The position numbers and the translations under genes are program-made. From assembly GCF_024129435.1 (NCBI RefSeq), contig NZ_JAMXXN010000005.1:1-64000 (forward strand): a DNA stretch of 64,000 bases. Direction: 5' to 3'. Source of the stretch: Acinetobacter lwoffii. Lineage in GTDB: Bacteria > Pseudomonadota > Gammaproteobacteria > Pseudomonadales > Moraxellaceae. The first letter of the stretch is position 1, and every line of letters begins with the position of its first letter. The notes under the pieces were generated by a model, which was given only the letters and a program-made list of their open reading frames with translations, was not told where the DNA came from and made no database searches. Below, in pieces: positions 8,951-18,147 of this stretch.

Positions 8951-9709
8951 GCTCTTACTCCTTCAAACTTAACGCGATACGGTGTATTAAAATAAAGTCG
9001 GATGTATCTGAAGCCCGAGCCAAGAGATGAAATGATCTCTATGACTTTGTATTTGATCTAACAGGCTAAGAGATTTAAGTGGTTATAAGTTATAGATATT
9101 AAATCAATATAAAGGCAGGAAGTTTAGTCATTATGTATAAGCAGGACGCGGGATTGTAACTATTTAAATCTGTCAAATTTTGACTATACTTCAGCGGTAG
9201 CACGTTAATTTCTCATAGCAAATTGAACTTCTAAAAAGTCCTAATCATTTCAGGATTGAAACATCGTTTTGGGTTATGACGCTTATTTGTGAGCAAGATC
9301 ACATATCACCATACTGAATCTTTATTTCGAAATATCTCTGTGAAATTTTAATATTTTATTTTAAATAAATAACTTAGATAAAAATTTAAATCATAAATAA
9401 ACCCGAAATTTATAAAAAATAACACAATGCTGCCTTAATTAAACAAGGCACTACAAACAATAATAAATCTCTTTCTCAAATGCAGTTATGTTAGGACACA
9501 GGCGAAACCAATAACAATATTCCCAGAAGAGCAAAAATGCTTCGAGTCAGCATATTAAGAAGAAATATGAGGCTGATACAGGATCGGCTGTAGCAGATTG
9601 ACTTGCGGGATGAGTTTGATTGGTCAAGCCATGCAAAATATCAGCTCAAGCGACTTTGAGATAGACCAAAAATATCTGCACTAAACTCAAGCTCAGCAAG
9701 GAATACATC
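8951..9709. other. Long regulatory region between dps and katE
   Basis: 759 bp between divergent stress genes, so it must hold both promoters. It is AT-rich in the middle (about 9340-9480). I saw no ORF with a ribosome-binding site, no tRNA and no full OxyR consensus. The unusual length leaves room for distal regulator sites or a small RNA that I cannot define. Confidence 0.5.
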
Positions 9710-11833
9710 ATGAAAATTAAGGCCAATAGCCCCGCGACTGGTAAAGACGGTTTAGACAAACAAAATACCAATAAAAAAAGTGAGCAGCTCGACACATATC
9801 GCAGTGATGCGACCGAGCAGGCACTCACCACCAATCAAGGGGTTAAAATTTCCGATAACCAGAACAGTCTCAAGGCAGGCGTTCGCGGTGCGACCTTGAT
9901 CGAAGATTTTATTCTTCGGGAAAAAATTACCCATTTTGACCATGAGCGAATTCCAGAACGTATTGTGCATGCCCGCGGTGTCGGCGCACATGGCTATTTT
10001 GAGGCTTATCCAGGTAATGAAAAACTGACCAAGGCAGGCTTCTTGACTAATACCAGTGTGCAAACGCCAGTATTTGTGCGCTTTTCTACCGTACAGGGCC
10101 CGCGTGGTTCAGCAGATACGGTACGTGATATTCGTGGTTTCGCGACCAAGTTTTATACTGATGAAGGTAATTTTGATCTAGTGGCGAATGATGCGCCGGT
10201 ATTCTTTATTCAGGATGGGATCAAGTTCCCGGATTTTGTACATGCGGTTAAGCCTGAACCACAGACCGAGATTCCTACTGGTGCATCTGCACATGATACT
10301 TTTTGGGATTTTGTTTCCTTAGTGCCTGAATCTGCACATGCGGTGATGTGGGCCATGTCGGATCGGGGTATTCCACGTAATTTAAGAGCCATTCAAGGCT
10401 TTGGTGTGCATACTTTCCGTTTTATCAATGCCGAGAATAAAGCGGTTTTTGTGAAATTCCACTGGACGCCAAAACAGGGTCTCGCCCAACTGGTCTGGGA
10501 TGAAGCACAAAAACTGGCGGGTAAAGATCCGGATTTCCATCGTCGTGACTTATATGAAGCGATTGCCTCCGGTAACTATCCGGAATGGGAGTTGGGTGTA
10601 CAGGTCGTTCCAGAAGAAGATGAGATGAAGTACGACTTCGACTTGCTGGACCCAACCAAAATTATTCCGGAAGAACTGGTGCCGGCGACGCCGATTGGCA
10701 GAATGGTGCTGAACCGTAATGTTGATTATTTCTTCGGTGAAACCGAGCAGGTGGCATTCTGTCCGGGACATATTGTGCCAGGACTAGATTTTACCAATGA
10801 TCCATTATTACAAGCACGTCTGTTCTCCTATACCGATACTCAGCTTAGCCGTTTAGGTGGTCCAAACTTCCACCAGATCCCAATTAACAAGCCGGTTTGT
10901 CCATTCCACAATAACCAGCGTGACGGTTTACATCAGCGTATTGTACATACCGGTCAAGCCAGTTATGAGCCGAATTCGATTGACAATAACTGGCCGGCTG
11001 AAACTCCGCCCGCAGCACAAGGCGGTGGTTTTGAAAGTTATCAGGAACGTATTGATGGACACAAAATTCGTCAGCGTAGCGAATCTTTCAGTGATCACTT
11101 TAGTCAGCCCCGTCTTTTCTACCGCAGCCAGACGCCGCATGAACAGAAGCATATTGTCGATGCCTATGTCTTCGAGCTGAGCAAGGTGGAGCGCAAATAT
11201 ATTCGTGAGCGTGAAGTGCTTGAAGTGCTCTGCAATATCGATCTGGACTTGGCACAGCAGGTGGCTGACCAATTGGGCATTGAAATTCCGGCAGAGAAAA
11301 AAGCTGCGAAATTGCCAGAGGTGAAGGTTTCACCACGCTTATCTTTCGAGGCATTCAAACCTGAAGATATCAAAGCACGAAAAATTGCCCTACTGGTACA
11401 CGATAAAGCCAATGAGGCCAGTATCAAAGCTGTTCAAACCTGGGCAGAATCAGAAGGGGCTGTGGTCGATGTACTGACCCCAAAACCGGGCCCGGTACTG
11501 GGTCAGCAAGGCGAGGTGATTCCTTCCGATGGTATGCAAAAAGCAGAACCATCCATTGCCTATGATGCCGTGGTGATTGCTGACGGTGATAATTACGATG
11601 TGGTGATGAAAGATGGCGTGGCGACTCATTATCTACTGGAAGCCTACAAGCATTTAAAACCGATTGTGTTCTTGGGCGATAAAGGCAAGCTGATTGAAGA
11701 TCTGCGCTTGGTTAGCGATGAAGGAACTCTGGTAAACGGACAGTTTGAAGCAGTACAAGATAGCTTCAAGACTTTGATCCTGAACCATCGTGTCTGGGCG
11801 CGTGAAGCAATTGCGGAAGCGATTCCTGCCTAA
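9710..11833 (+). CDS. katE: Large-subunit catalase HPII, KatE type
   Basis: A 707-residue monofunctional haem catalase of the large clade that decomposes hydrogen peroxide. Catalytic His87 (RIVHARG), Asn160 ([10 protein letters not shown]) and proximal haem ligand Tyr374 (RLFSYTDTQ) are present. The last 150 or so residues form the DJ-1/PfpI-like domain found only in large catalases. E. coli KatE is 753 residues, so the N-terminus is somewhat shorter. The ATG follows AAGGA at a normal distance. In Acinetobacter this enzyme is linked to peroxide and desiccation tolerance. A hairpin follows the gene. Confidence 0.95.
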   Translation: MKIKANSPATGKDGLDKQNTNKKSEQLDTYRSDATEQALTTNQGVKISDNQNSLKAGVRGATLIEDFILREKITHFDHERIPERIVHARGVGAHGYFEAYPGNEKLTKAGFLTNTSVQTPVFVRFSTVQGPRGSADTVRDIRGFATKFYTDEGNFDLVANDAPVFFIQDGIKFPDFVHAVKPEPQTEIPTGASAHDTFWDFVSLVPESAHAVMWAMSDRGIPRNLRAIQGFGVHTFRFINAENKAVFVKFHWTPKQGLAQLVWDEAQKLAGKDPDFHRRDLYEAIASGNYPEWELGVQVVPEEDEMKYDFDLLDPTKIIPEELVPATPIGRMVLNRNVDYFFGETEQVAFCPGHIVPGLDFTNDPLLQARLFSYTDTQLSRLGGPNFHQIPINKPVCPFHNNQRDGLHQRIVHTGQASYEPNSIDNNWPAETPPAAQGGGFESYQERIDGHKIRQRSESFSDHFSQPRLFYRSQTPHEQKHIVDAYVFELSKVERKYIREREVLEVLCNIDLDLAQQVADQLGIEIPAEKKAAKLPEVKVSPRLSFEAFKPEDIKARKIALLVHDKANEASIKAVQTWAESEGAVVDVLTPKPGPVLGQQGEVIPSDGMQKAEPSIAYDAVVIADGDNYDVVMKDGVATHYLLEAYKHLKPIVFLGDKGKLIEDLRLVSDEGTLVNGQFEAVQDSFKTLILNHRVWAREAIAEAIPA

Positions 11834-11853
11834 ATGATTCAATTAATGTTTTA

Positions 11854-11881
11854 GAGGATAGAGGCTCCGGCTTCTATCCTC
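11854..11881 (+). terminator. Hairpin after katE
   Basis: A 12-bp near-perfect stem (gaggatagaggc / gcttctatcctc, one G-U pair) with a TCCG loop. Only four T residues follow, so termination may be partial and allow read-through into the downstream gene, whose start codon is 12 bp further on. Confidence 0.5.
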
Positions 11882-11892
11882 ATGGTTTTAAA

Positions 11893-12114
11893 ATGGATGA
11901 AGAGATGGTGAGACCGGATGTCAAAAAGTTGTTGGCTCAAGCACAACAAGCCAAATGGAGCAGAGAGCAGGATATTTATCTCATTGAACATAATCATTTG
12001 CCTTTAGCTGAACTGATGCAGCAACTTTGTTTCAATGAAGAAGAAATTAATACACGGCGTAAGATATTAGGGCTGACCACTCGTTTAAAACAAATGCGCA
12101 AGCTTTCTCATTAA
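11893..12114 (+). CDS. Small Myb/SANT-like helix-turn-helix protein
   Basis: A 73-residue protein of no assigned family. The segment WSREQDIYLIEHNHLPLAEL followed by MQQLCFNEEEINTRRKILGL resembles three-helix Myb/SANT or GcrA-type DNA-binding folds (W-S-x-E-x-D near the first helix, R-x-x-x-LGL at the end of the third). That similarity is my reading of the pattern. There is no clear Shine-Dalgarno sequence before the ATG, and the katE hairpin ends 12 bp upstream, so expression may depend on read-through from katE. It lies 52 bp before the four-gene operon and could regulate it. Confidence 0.6.
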   Translation: MDEEMVRPDVKKLLAQAQQAKWSREQDIYLIEHNHLPLAELMQQLCFNEEEINTRRKILGLTTRLKQMRKLSH

Positions 12115-12166
12115 CTGACTTTACAAACACAACAACATTATCCGTATTTTATGAGGAACCGCATGC

Positions 12167-13150
12167 ATGAACCTCGGTTCAATATTACAAAGATTTGAAA
12201 ATTCTCCTCTGGAGCTACAAGAAAAAATTCAGCACACTTTAATGGAGCTGGTGGCGATTTCTGACCAGGTGCCTTATCCCGCTTCCGGAGCGACCTTAAA
12301 ACGCTGGCAGATACTCAGCCAGGTTTCAGCCAGCAATCTGAGTCTGGGTAAACTCTATGAATCGCATTTAGATGCTTTAGCTATTCTGCATGAACTGAAT
12401 ATTCCGGTAGAACAAAAAGGCTTATGGGCAGTATGGGCAGCAGAAGGTGGCCCCAAACCTTTAACATTGCAAGCAGGAAAGCTAAGCGGAATTAAGCCTT
12501 GGTGTTCTGCATCGGTCTGGGTGCAACACGGTCTGCTGACTCACCGTGATGAGCAGCAATATTCACAATTACTGATTCTAGATTTGTCACAAGAAGGCAT
12601 TCAGCATCATCAGGATGCCTGGCAGGCAGTGGGCATGCAGCATACCTTGACTGCCCGGCTGGAACTGGATCATGTTGAGGTGGAAAAAGTCGCAGCTCCA
12701 AATGCCTATCTGGATCGGCCCGGATTCTGGCATGGCGCCGCAGGTGTGGCCGCGTGCTGGTATGGCGCAACCGTGCGTTTGGCTGAATATTTAAGACAGG
12801 CAGTATTGTTAAAACCGCATGCCTATAAGGCCATGTATCTCGGTGAAATTAGTCGGGAGCTTTTAGCAACACAAGCCTTATTTTATCAAGTTGCTACATT
12901 GATTGATCGGCAACCGCAACACGCACATGAGTTAAAGATTCGTAGCCTACGTGCTCAGGTGGAAGCGACTGCCTTAAATGTACTAACTCATGTAGGTAAG
13001 GCACTTGGTGCTGGGCCGTATTGTGAGCATCCGCATTTCGCTCGGCTTGCAGCAGATCTTCCGGTATTTATTCGTCAAAGTCATGCTGCATTTGACTTGG
13101 AGCGGATTGGCGAGCTGACTGCACAGGAGGAACAATTATGGACGTTATAA
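12167..13150 (+). CDS. Acyl-CoA-dehydrogenase-like protein of an uncharacterised cluster
   Basis: A 327-residue protein with the layout of a shortened acyl-CoA dehydrogenase: a central beta region (KPWCSASVWVQHGLLTHRD) and a C-terminal helical half with KALGAGPYCEHPHFARLAADLP. The family is usually about 380 residues, and I could not locate the usual catalytic glutamate, so the activity may differ from beta-oxidation. The start has GAGGA 9 nt upstream. The 3' end overlaps the PIG-L gene by 13 bp, giving tight translational coupling. It probably oxidises or desaturates an acyl or amine intermediate made by the neighbouring enzymes (inference). Confidence 0.75.
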   Translation: MNLGSILQRFENSPLELQEKIQHTLMELVAISDQVPYPASGATLKRWQILSQVSASNLSLGKLYESHLDALAILHELNIPVEQKGLWAVWAAEGGPKPLTLQAGKLSGIKPWCSASVWVQHGLLTHRDEQQYSQLLILDLSQEGIQHHQDAWQAVGMQHTLTARLELDHVEVEKVAAPNAYLDRPGFWHGAAGVAACWYGATVRLAEYLRQAVLLKPHAYKAMYLGEISRELLATQALFYQVATLIDRQPQHAHELKIRSLRAQVEATALNVLTHVGKALGAGPYCEHPHFARLAADLPVFIRQSHAAFDLERIGELTAQEEQLWTL

Positions 13151-13920
13151 GACATGAGATTGTAGGGGATCGTGTCATCCATGGTGAAGGCACAAGACTT
13201 GAAGAATGGCGTTCCTGTCAGATCCTGCAACAGATGCCGGAATTTGATATTCCTAAGGTTATTCCTCTAGATGCCAGAGTCTGCATCATTGCCCCTCATC
13301 CTGATGATGAAATTTTGGGCTGTGGAGGCCTGATTCAGCGTCTGGACAAACTTGGCTATCAGATCATACTTTTTGCCGTTACCAATGGGACAGCCAGTCA
13401 TCCCGGCTCTAGTCTATATACTCCCGAAGAGTTGAACCAGATTCGTCCTGCTGAAACGCGAGCAGCTTTAGAAGCGTTACCTTTAAAACAGAATATCTTG
13501 CGGATCGCTTTAGATATTCAAGATGGCAAGGTGGCCGAACAGCGGGATGTGTTGCAACAGCATCTGCAATCTTATCTGCAACCGAATGATGTGTTAATTA
13601 GCACATTTGTTCATGATGGACATCCAGATCATGAAATTACGGGGCAGGTCACACAGCAGCTGGCCACTGAACTTCATTTGCCCTGTATTCAGGTCTTGAT
13701 TTGGGCATGGCATTGGGCAACACCTGGAGATACCAGAATTCCCTGGACCGTCGCTCATCAACTCAAATTAACTGAGGAAGAATTACAATATAAGTCTCGA
13801 GCTGCGCGGTGTTTTAAGAGCCAGATCGAGCTTGATCCGACGATAGATCAATCACCGATTCTGCCAGAGCAGGCATTGCAACGTATTTTACAGCCCTGGG
13901 AGGTGTATCTATATGAATAG
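13138..13920 (+). CDS. PIG-L/LmbE-family N-deacetylase
   Basis: A 260-residue enzyme with the zinc-binding motif HPDDE at 54-58 (IIAPHPDDEILGCGG) and the second ligand region in FVHDGHPDHEITG. The family removes acetyl groups from N-acetylglucosamine-like sugars in mycothiol, bacillithiol, GPI and antibiotic pathways. It overlaps both neighbours (13 bp upstream, 8 bp downstream). With a NodS-like methyltransferase and a glycosyltransferase next to it, a sugar N-deacetylation step is the likely role; the substrate is unknown. N-terminal 40 residues are outside the core domain. Confidence 0.88.
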   Translation: MDVIRHEIVGDRVIHGEGTRLEEWRSCQILQQMPEFDIPKVIPLDARVCIIAPHPDDEILGCGGLIQRLDKLGYQIILFAVTNGTASHPGSSLYTPEELNQIRPAETRAALEALPLKQNILRIALDIQDGKVAEQRDVLQQHLQSYLQPNDVLISTFVHDGHPDHEITGQVTQQLATELHLPCIQVLIWAWHWATPGDTRIPWTVAHQLKLTEEELQYKSRAARCFKSQIELDPTIDQSPILPEQALQRILQPWEVYLYE

Positions 13921-14527
13921 TAAAGCAGCCTATGATCAGGAATACTTCGATGCCTTATATGCACTGAATCAGGGAGATCCCTGGCAATATGAACAGCGTT
14001 GGTATGAACAGCGCAAACGCCAGATTTGTCTGGCGGTCTTGCCGAGCTTGCAGTTTGACTCCGCGATTGAAATTGGTTGCAGTAATGGCATCTTCAGTCA
14101 GGAACTGGCGCAGCGGACAGATAGCTTAACGTGTCTGGATGCCAATGATACTGCGATCCAGTTAGCGCAGCAGCGTTTACAAGATTATTCACATGTGCAG
14201 GTGTTACAGCGTGTCGTGCCAGATGACTTGCCCAAACAGAAATTTCAGCTCATTGTCGTCAGTGAGATTTTATATTATCTGAACCCGATTGCTCTGCAAC
14301 AGGTGCTGACATGGTTGCATACTGCACTCGAACCGGGCGGATGTATCTTGAGTTGTCATTGGCGTGCGCCGATCTCGGGATTTAGCTTAAATGGTGAAGA
14401 TGTCCATCAATATCTTAAAGCGCATTTGAACTATGCACATCGTTTAAGTTTGCAGGACTCCGATTTTTTGGTAGATCTGTGGCTGAATTCAGCACAATCC
14501 GTAGCAGAGCAGGAGGGCTTAAGATGA
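13913..14527 (+). CDS. SAM-dependent methyltransferase, NodS-like
   Basis: A 204-residue class I methyltransferase. Motif I is EIGCSNGIFSQEL (52-64) and the acidic residue of motif II is in LTCLDAND. The overall size and the E-I-L-Y-Y-L segment near residue 120 resemble NodS, which N-methylates the free amino group of a deacetylated chitooligosaccharide in Nod-factor synthesis. Adjacent to a PIG-L deacetylase, methylation of the newly freed amine is an attractive inference. The stop codon overlaps the next start in an ATGA. Confidence 0.82.
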   Translation: MNSKAAYDQEYFDALYALNQGDPWQYEQRWYEQRKRQICLAVLPSLQFDSAIEIGCSNGIFSQELAQRTDSLTCLDANDTAIQLAQQRLQDYSHVQVLQRVVPDDLPKQKFQLIVVSEILYYLNPIALQQVLTWLHTALEPGGCILSCHWRAPISGFSLNGEDVHQYLKAHLNYAHRLSLQDSDFLVDLWLNSAQSVAEQEGLR

Positions 14528-15237
14528 AAAAAATCGGTGTGGTGATTCCGGCCTGTAATGAAGAAGCCTATATTGAACGCTGTCTGTTAGCCTTAAAATC
14601 AGCACAAACTTATTTTTTTCAATATTTTAAAACAATAGAAAATCTTCCTGAAATCCAGATTCTCGTGGTCTTGGACCATTGTACTGATAGCACCGCCGTT
14701 AAAGTTCAGCAAATGGGCATTCCGGCTATGAGCTGCGACTTCCGAAATGTCGGTAAGGCACGCCATTTGGGGATTCAGCAAATGATCGAGCAGGGCTGTG
14801 ACTGGATTTGCTGTACCGATGCCGATTCATTCGTACAGTGTGACTGGTTTCAGATGATGTTACAGCATCAACCCACCGATGCGATTTGTGGTGTGGTCGA
14901 GCTGGATCAATGGGATCATTTAAGCCGGAAAACCCGTCAGGCTTATCTCCGACATTATCAGGACAGCATGGGACATCGGCATGTTCATGGCGCAAACCTG
15001 TGTTTTAAAGCTTCGGCTTATATACAGGTTAATGGGTTTCAGCAACTGGACTGTCATGAAGATGTCGATTTCATCCGTCGTTTAGAAAAAGCTGACGCGC
15101 AGATTGTCTGGTCGAATCAGCTGAGAGTCACTACCAGCAGTCGTCTTAGCTCAAAAATTGCTGCAGGTTTTGCACATTTTCTACAAAAACTTGAGCTTAA
15201 GCAGGCCGCGAAAAAACCGATCAGCCTATGCAAATAA
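14524..15237 (+). CDS. Family 2 glycosyltransferase
   Basis: A 237-residue GT-A-fold enzyme. It opens with IGVVIPACNEEAYIERCL, typical of GT2, and has a DxD-type motif in CCTDADSF. The ATG at 14524 is preferred over an in-frame ATG 45 bp upstream because it overlaps the methyltransferase stop (ATGA), has AGGAGG 6-7 nt before it, and matches the family's N-terminus. There are no membrane helices, so it acts in the cytoplasm on a soluble or membrane-bound acceptor. It is the last gene of the operon that starts at 12167. Confidence 0.86.
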   Translation: MKKIGVVIPACNEEAYIERCLLALKSAQTYFFQYFKTIENLPEIQILVVLDHCTDSTAVKVQQMGIPAMSCDFRNVGKARHLGIQQMIEQGCDWICCTDADSFVQCDWFQMMLQHQPTDAICGVVELDQWDHLSRKTRQAYLRHYQDSMGHRHVHGANLCFKASAYIQVNGFQQLDCHEDVDFIRRLEKADAQIVWSNQLRVTTSSRLSSKIAAGFAHFLQKLELKQAAKKPISLCK

Positions 15238-15349
15238 AAGCATAAAACTATAAATTTTATACAATCAGATACTTGTAAAAAATCTTAAAATTAGGGTCTA
15301 AAAACTATTCCATTTAAATTTATTCTGTTTATAATTCACGCAAATTCAG

Positions 15350-15393
15350 CCCCGCAAACTTATACATTCTAGCTATAAGTCTGTGGGGTTTTT
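15350..15393 (+). terminator. Terminator of the glycan-like operon
   Basis: An imperfect 15-bp stem (ccccgcaaacttata / tataagtctgtgggg) with a 9-nt loop and five T residues after it. It lies between the glycosyltransferase gene and the following MFS gene. Confidence 0.55.
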
Positions 15394-15442
15394 CTATGGA
15401 TGATCGGTAATGGATGCCTGAGCCTTCTTTTTTGGTAATATA

Positions 15443-16687
15443 ATGTTCAATCAAACACTGCTTTCTCGAATTCAGTCTCCATCACCATATCTATGGCAGA
15501 AAATAGCGACTGCGTTGTGCTTCTTTAGCTTGGGCTTTAGTACTGCGGCTTGGGCACCCTTAATTCCATATGCACAGCAGCGCCTGTTATTAAATCATGC
15601 TGATTTTGGCCTGTTATTGCTGTGTGCCGGGATTGGTTCAATGCTGGCGATGCCACTGGCCGGCCGACTGGCCAATGCCTTAGGTTGCCGTACTGTTTTA
15701 GCCGTAATTCTCAGTGCATTTTTGTTCATTCTGCCTGCTCTGGCTTATAGTCCGAATCATTTAATGATGGCCATCAGCCTGTTTTTCTTTGGTGCCAGTG
15801 CCGGTGCTTTGGGTGTGACTGTCAATATCCAGGCTGCACAGATTGAGAAAAAACTCGGTAAAAGTTTAATGTCGGGTTTTCATGGAGTGTGTAGTTTAGG
15901 TGGTCTGGCAGGCGTACTGGGCATGACCATGTTAATGGGACTTGGCTTGGCGCCTTTAACCGGTGCGGTGATTGTCAGTGTAATTTTGCTGCTTATTGCC
16001 TTATTTGCTGTTCCTTTTAGCTTGGGTGCTGAGCCAAAAACAGCAGTAGAAGAAACATCATCAGAACAGCCGGTGAAAAAAGCAGCGCCGACCTGGGCAA
16101 TTTTAGGTATTGGTCTGATCTGTTTTGTGGCTTTTCTTTCGGAAGGTGCCGCCATGGACTGGAGTGGTATTTATCTTGCTACTGAGTTCAGCCTGCCTGC
16201 GGCGCAAACCGGTCTGGCTTATAGTTTCTTTGCGGGTTTGATGGTACTAGGACGTTTTAGCGGTCACCTGATTATTCAGCAGTTTGGTGAAAAAAATACG
16301 ATTCTGTTAAGTGCACTCTTGGCTGCAACCGGTTTATTAACCGTGGTTTTTGCCCCAGTCTGGCAAGTGGTGTTGGTCGGCTATGCGATTTTAGGTTTAG
16401 GTAGTGCCAACATTGTACCGCTGATGTTTTCCCGTGCAGGACGTCAGAAAACTTTGGCTTCACATGTGGCATTGTCTTATGTATCGGTATTTGCTTATAC
16501 AGGTTCGTTGATTGGGCCAGCATTGGTCGGCTTTGGTAGTGAAATCATCGGATTGAGTCTGGTATTTAGCGTGATTGCGATTGGTCTATTGAGTATTGTG
16601 ATTTTGAATCATTTCACTGCAGACCCAAGCGAAGTACAACAAAGCGAAGAGATTGTGGCTCCTCTTCAAAATGAAACACCAGCTTAA
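15443..16687 (+). CDS. MFS transporter, YbjJ-like
   Basis: A 414-residue inner-membrane transporter with about twelve hydrophobic helices and a central cytoplasmic loop rich in Glu and Lys near residues 195-215. The N-terminal half (LGFSTAAWAPLIPYAQQRL, then GRLANALGCRTVLA) resembles the sugar- or small-molecule efflux-type MFS proteins such as YbjJ. There is no strong Shine-Dalgarno sequence. A hairpin separates it from the four-gene operon, so it has its own promoter, although export of that operon's product cannot be excluded. Substrate unknown. Confidence 0.85.
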   Translation: MFNQTLLSRIQSPSPYLWQKIATALCFFSLGFSTAAWAPLIPYAQQRLLLNHADFGLLLLCAGIGSMLAMPLAGRLANALGCRTVLAVILSAFLFILPALAYSPNHLMMAISLFFFGASAGALGVTVNIQAAQIEKKLGKSLMSGFHGVCSLGGLAGVLGMTMLMGLGLAPLTGAVIVSVILLLIALFAVPFSLGAEPKTAVEETSSEQPVKKAAPTWAILGIGLICFVAFLSEGAAMDWSGIYLATEFSLPAAQTGLAYSFFAGLMVLGRFSGHLIIQQFGEKNTILLSALLAATGLLTVVFAPVWQVVLVGYAILGLGSANIVPLMFSRAGRQKTLASHVALSYVSVFAYTGSLIGPALVGFGSEIIGLSLVFSVIAIGLLSIVILNHFTADPSEVQQSEEIVAPLQNETPA

Positions 16688-16703
16688 TGCTGGTGTTTTT
16701 TTT
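16675..16703 (+). terminator. Terminator between the MFS gene and otsA
   Basis: A perfect 9-bp stem (aacaccagc / gctggtgtt) followed by TTTTTTT. The stop codon of the MFS gene lies in the loop. The opposite strand has only a weaker T-rich tail, so it may also help end the otsBA transcript. Confidence 0.8.
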
Positions 16704-16713
16704 ACTTAAAAAT

Positions 16714-18147
16714 TTAGGCATGCATACTGAACTGGTTTGAAACTCCTGCAGCCACCGGACGATAGATCCGCAAGCTTTGTGAGTTTTTCAGGTCAGTGAT
16801 AAACTGATCACGCCAGCGAATAATATCGAAATTTTTCAAGCCTTGGCTTAAATAACGATAGCGCTCTAAACGTTCTGATTTAGACATGCGCAGCGCTTTC
16901 TTCAAGGCTTTGGCCATACTGTCATGCTCATAAGGATCGACCAGTAAGGCTTCTTTCATCTGTTCAGCAGCACCGGCATATTTAGAAAGAATCAAGACAC
17001 CCGGATCTAAAGGATCTTGTGCAGCAATATATTCCTTGGCGACCAGATTCATGCCATCCCGGATCGAATTTACCCAGCAAATATCAGCCTTACGATACAG
17101 TTGCATCAAGGCTTCATGACCCAAGGTGTCATAGCTGCAATCAAAGGGTAACCAGTCCGTTGTGCCATGCTGGCTATTGAGTTCATGCACGGCAGATTTA
17201 AATTGCGTATACAGGTTCTTATAGGTTTTTACATCCAGTCGGCATGGGCAGGCAATTTGTAATTGCTGGAATTGATTTTTAAACTCCGGTTGATCTTCCA
17301 GCAAGCTCTGCAACGATCCGATTTTCTCCAATAAGCCTTTACTATAATCAATCCGGTCAACTGAAATGATGGTTTTATAAGGCTGCACTGTATCCAGATC
17401 AAAGGGAAGCTTTTCCAGATGGGTATCTGAGGCCTGATTCTGTAGCTGCACAGGATGCACACCAATCGGATAGCATTTCACATGAATCTTTCGAGATTGA
17501 TAATTCAGGATTTCATTGTGACGATGCTGCACTTTTAAGGTCTGTTCAAGGAAATTTAGACAGTTTTCCTGATCGCGAGAGGTCTGCAAACCAAGTACAT
17601 CATAGTTGGCCAAATGATGTGCCAGATCGCGATGGGCGGCTAAAGTCTGCCAGAGCCTTAGTTCAGGAAAGGGAATATGCAGGAAAAATCCAATACGGTT
17701 ACGCATGCCCAGTTTACGGCAATAATGCGCCACGCTTAAAAAATGATAATCATGGATCCAGATAATGTCATGTGGAGATGCCACCTGTTTCAGGTGCTTG
17801 GCAAAACGCAAATTGACATCCTGATAGATTTTAAAATCCTGCGGCTGATAATCTACAAGTTGATGCTGGTCGTGCATCAGTGGCCACAATGCATTGTTGG
17901 CAAAACCACAATAAAAACCTTGATATTGGGATTCAGTCAATGGACTCGTGTGATATTCAACATTTTGATGCTTCAGGATTTGAAACTTCTGCTCTTTCAT
18001 CTGGTCAACTCGGGATCCATTCCAGCCAACCCAGATACCGCCTATATCCTGCAAAGCATCCTGCAATGCCACCGCTAATCCACCTGCCTGTGTATTGTCT
18101 GTCTTAGGTAGATTTACACGATTTGATAACACTATGAGTTTCGACAT
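16714..18147 (-). CDS. otsA: Trehalose-6-phosphate synthase
   Basis: A 477-residue GT20 enzyme that joins UDP-glucose and glucose-6-phosphate to make trehalose-6-phosphate in the cytoplasm. Visible family motifs are HDYHFLSVAHYCR, VDRIDYSKGL and RDGMNLVAKEY. E. coli OtsA is 474 residues. The gene overlaps the 3' end of otsB by 44 bp, so translation is coupled. Trehalose accumulates as a compatible solute under osmotic, heat or drying stress, which fits the neighbouring dps and katE. Confidence 0.95.
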   Translation of the reverse strand: MSKLIVLSNRVNLPKTDNTQAGGLAVALQDALQDIGGIWVGWNGSRVDQMKEQKFQILKHQNVEYHTSPLTESQYQGFYCGFANNALWPLMHDQHQLVDYQPQDFKIYQDVNLRFAKHLKQVASPHDIIWIHDYHFLSVAHYCRKLGMRNRIGFFLHIPFPELRLWQTLAAHRDLAHHLANYDVLGLQTSRDQENCLNFLEQTLKVQHRHNEILNYQSRKIHVKCYPIGVHPVQLQNQASDTHLEKLPFDLDTVQPYKTIISVDRIDYSKGLLEKIGSLQSLLEDQPEFKNQFQQLQIACPCRLDVKTYKNLYTQFKSAVHELNSQHGTTDWLPFDCSYDTLGHEALMQLYRKADICWVNSIRDGMNLVAKEYIAAQDPLDPGVLILSKYAGAAEQMKEALLVDPYEHDSMAKALKKALRMSKSERLERYRYLSQGLKNFDIIRWRDQFITDLKNSQSLRIYRPVAAGVSNQFSMHA

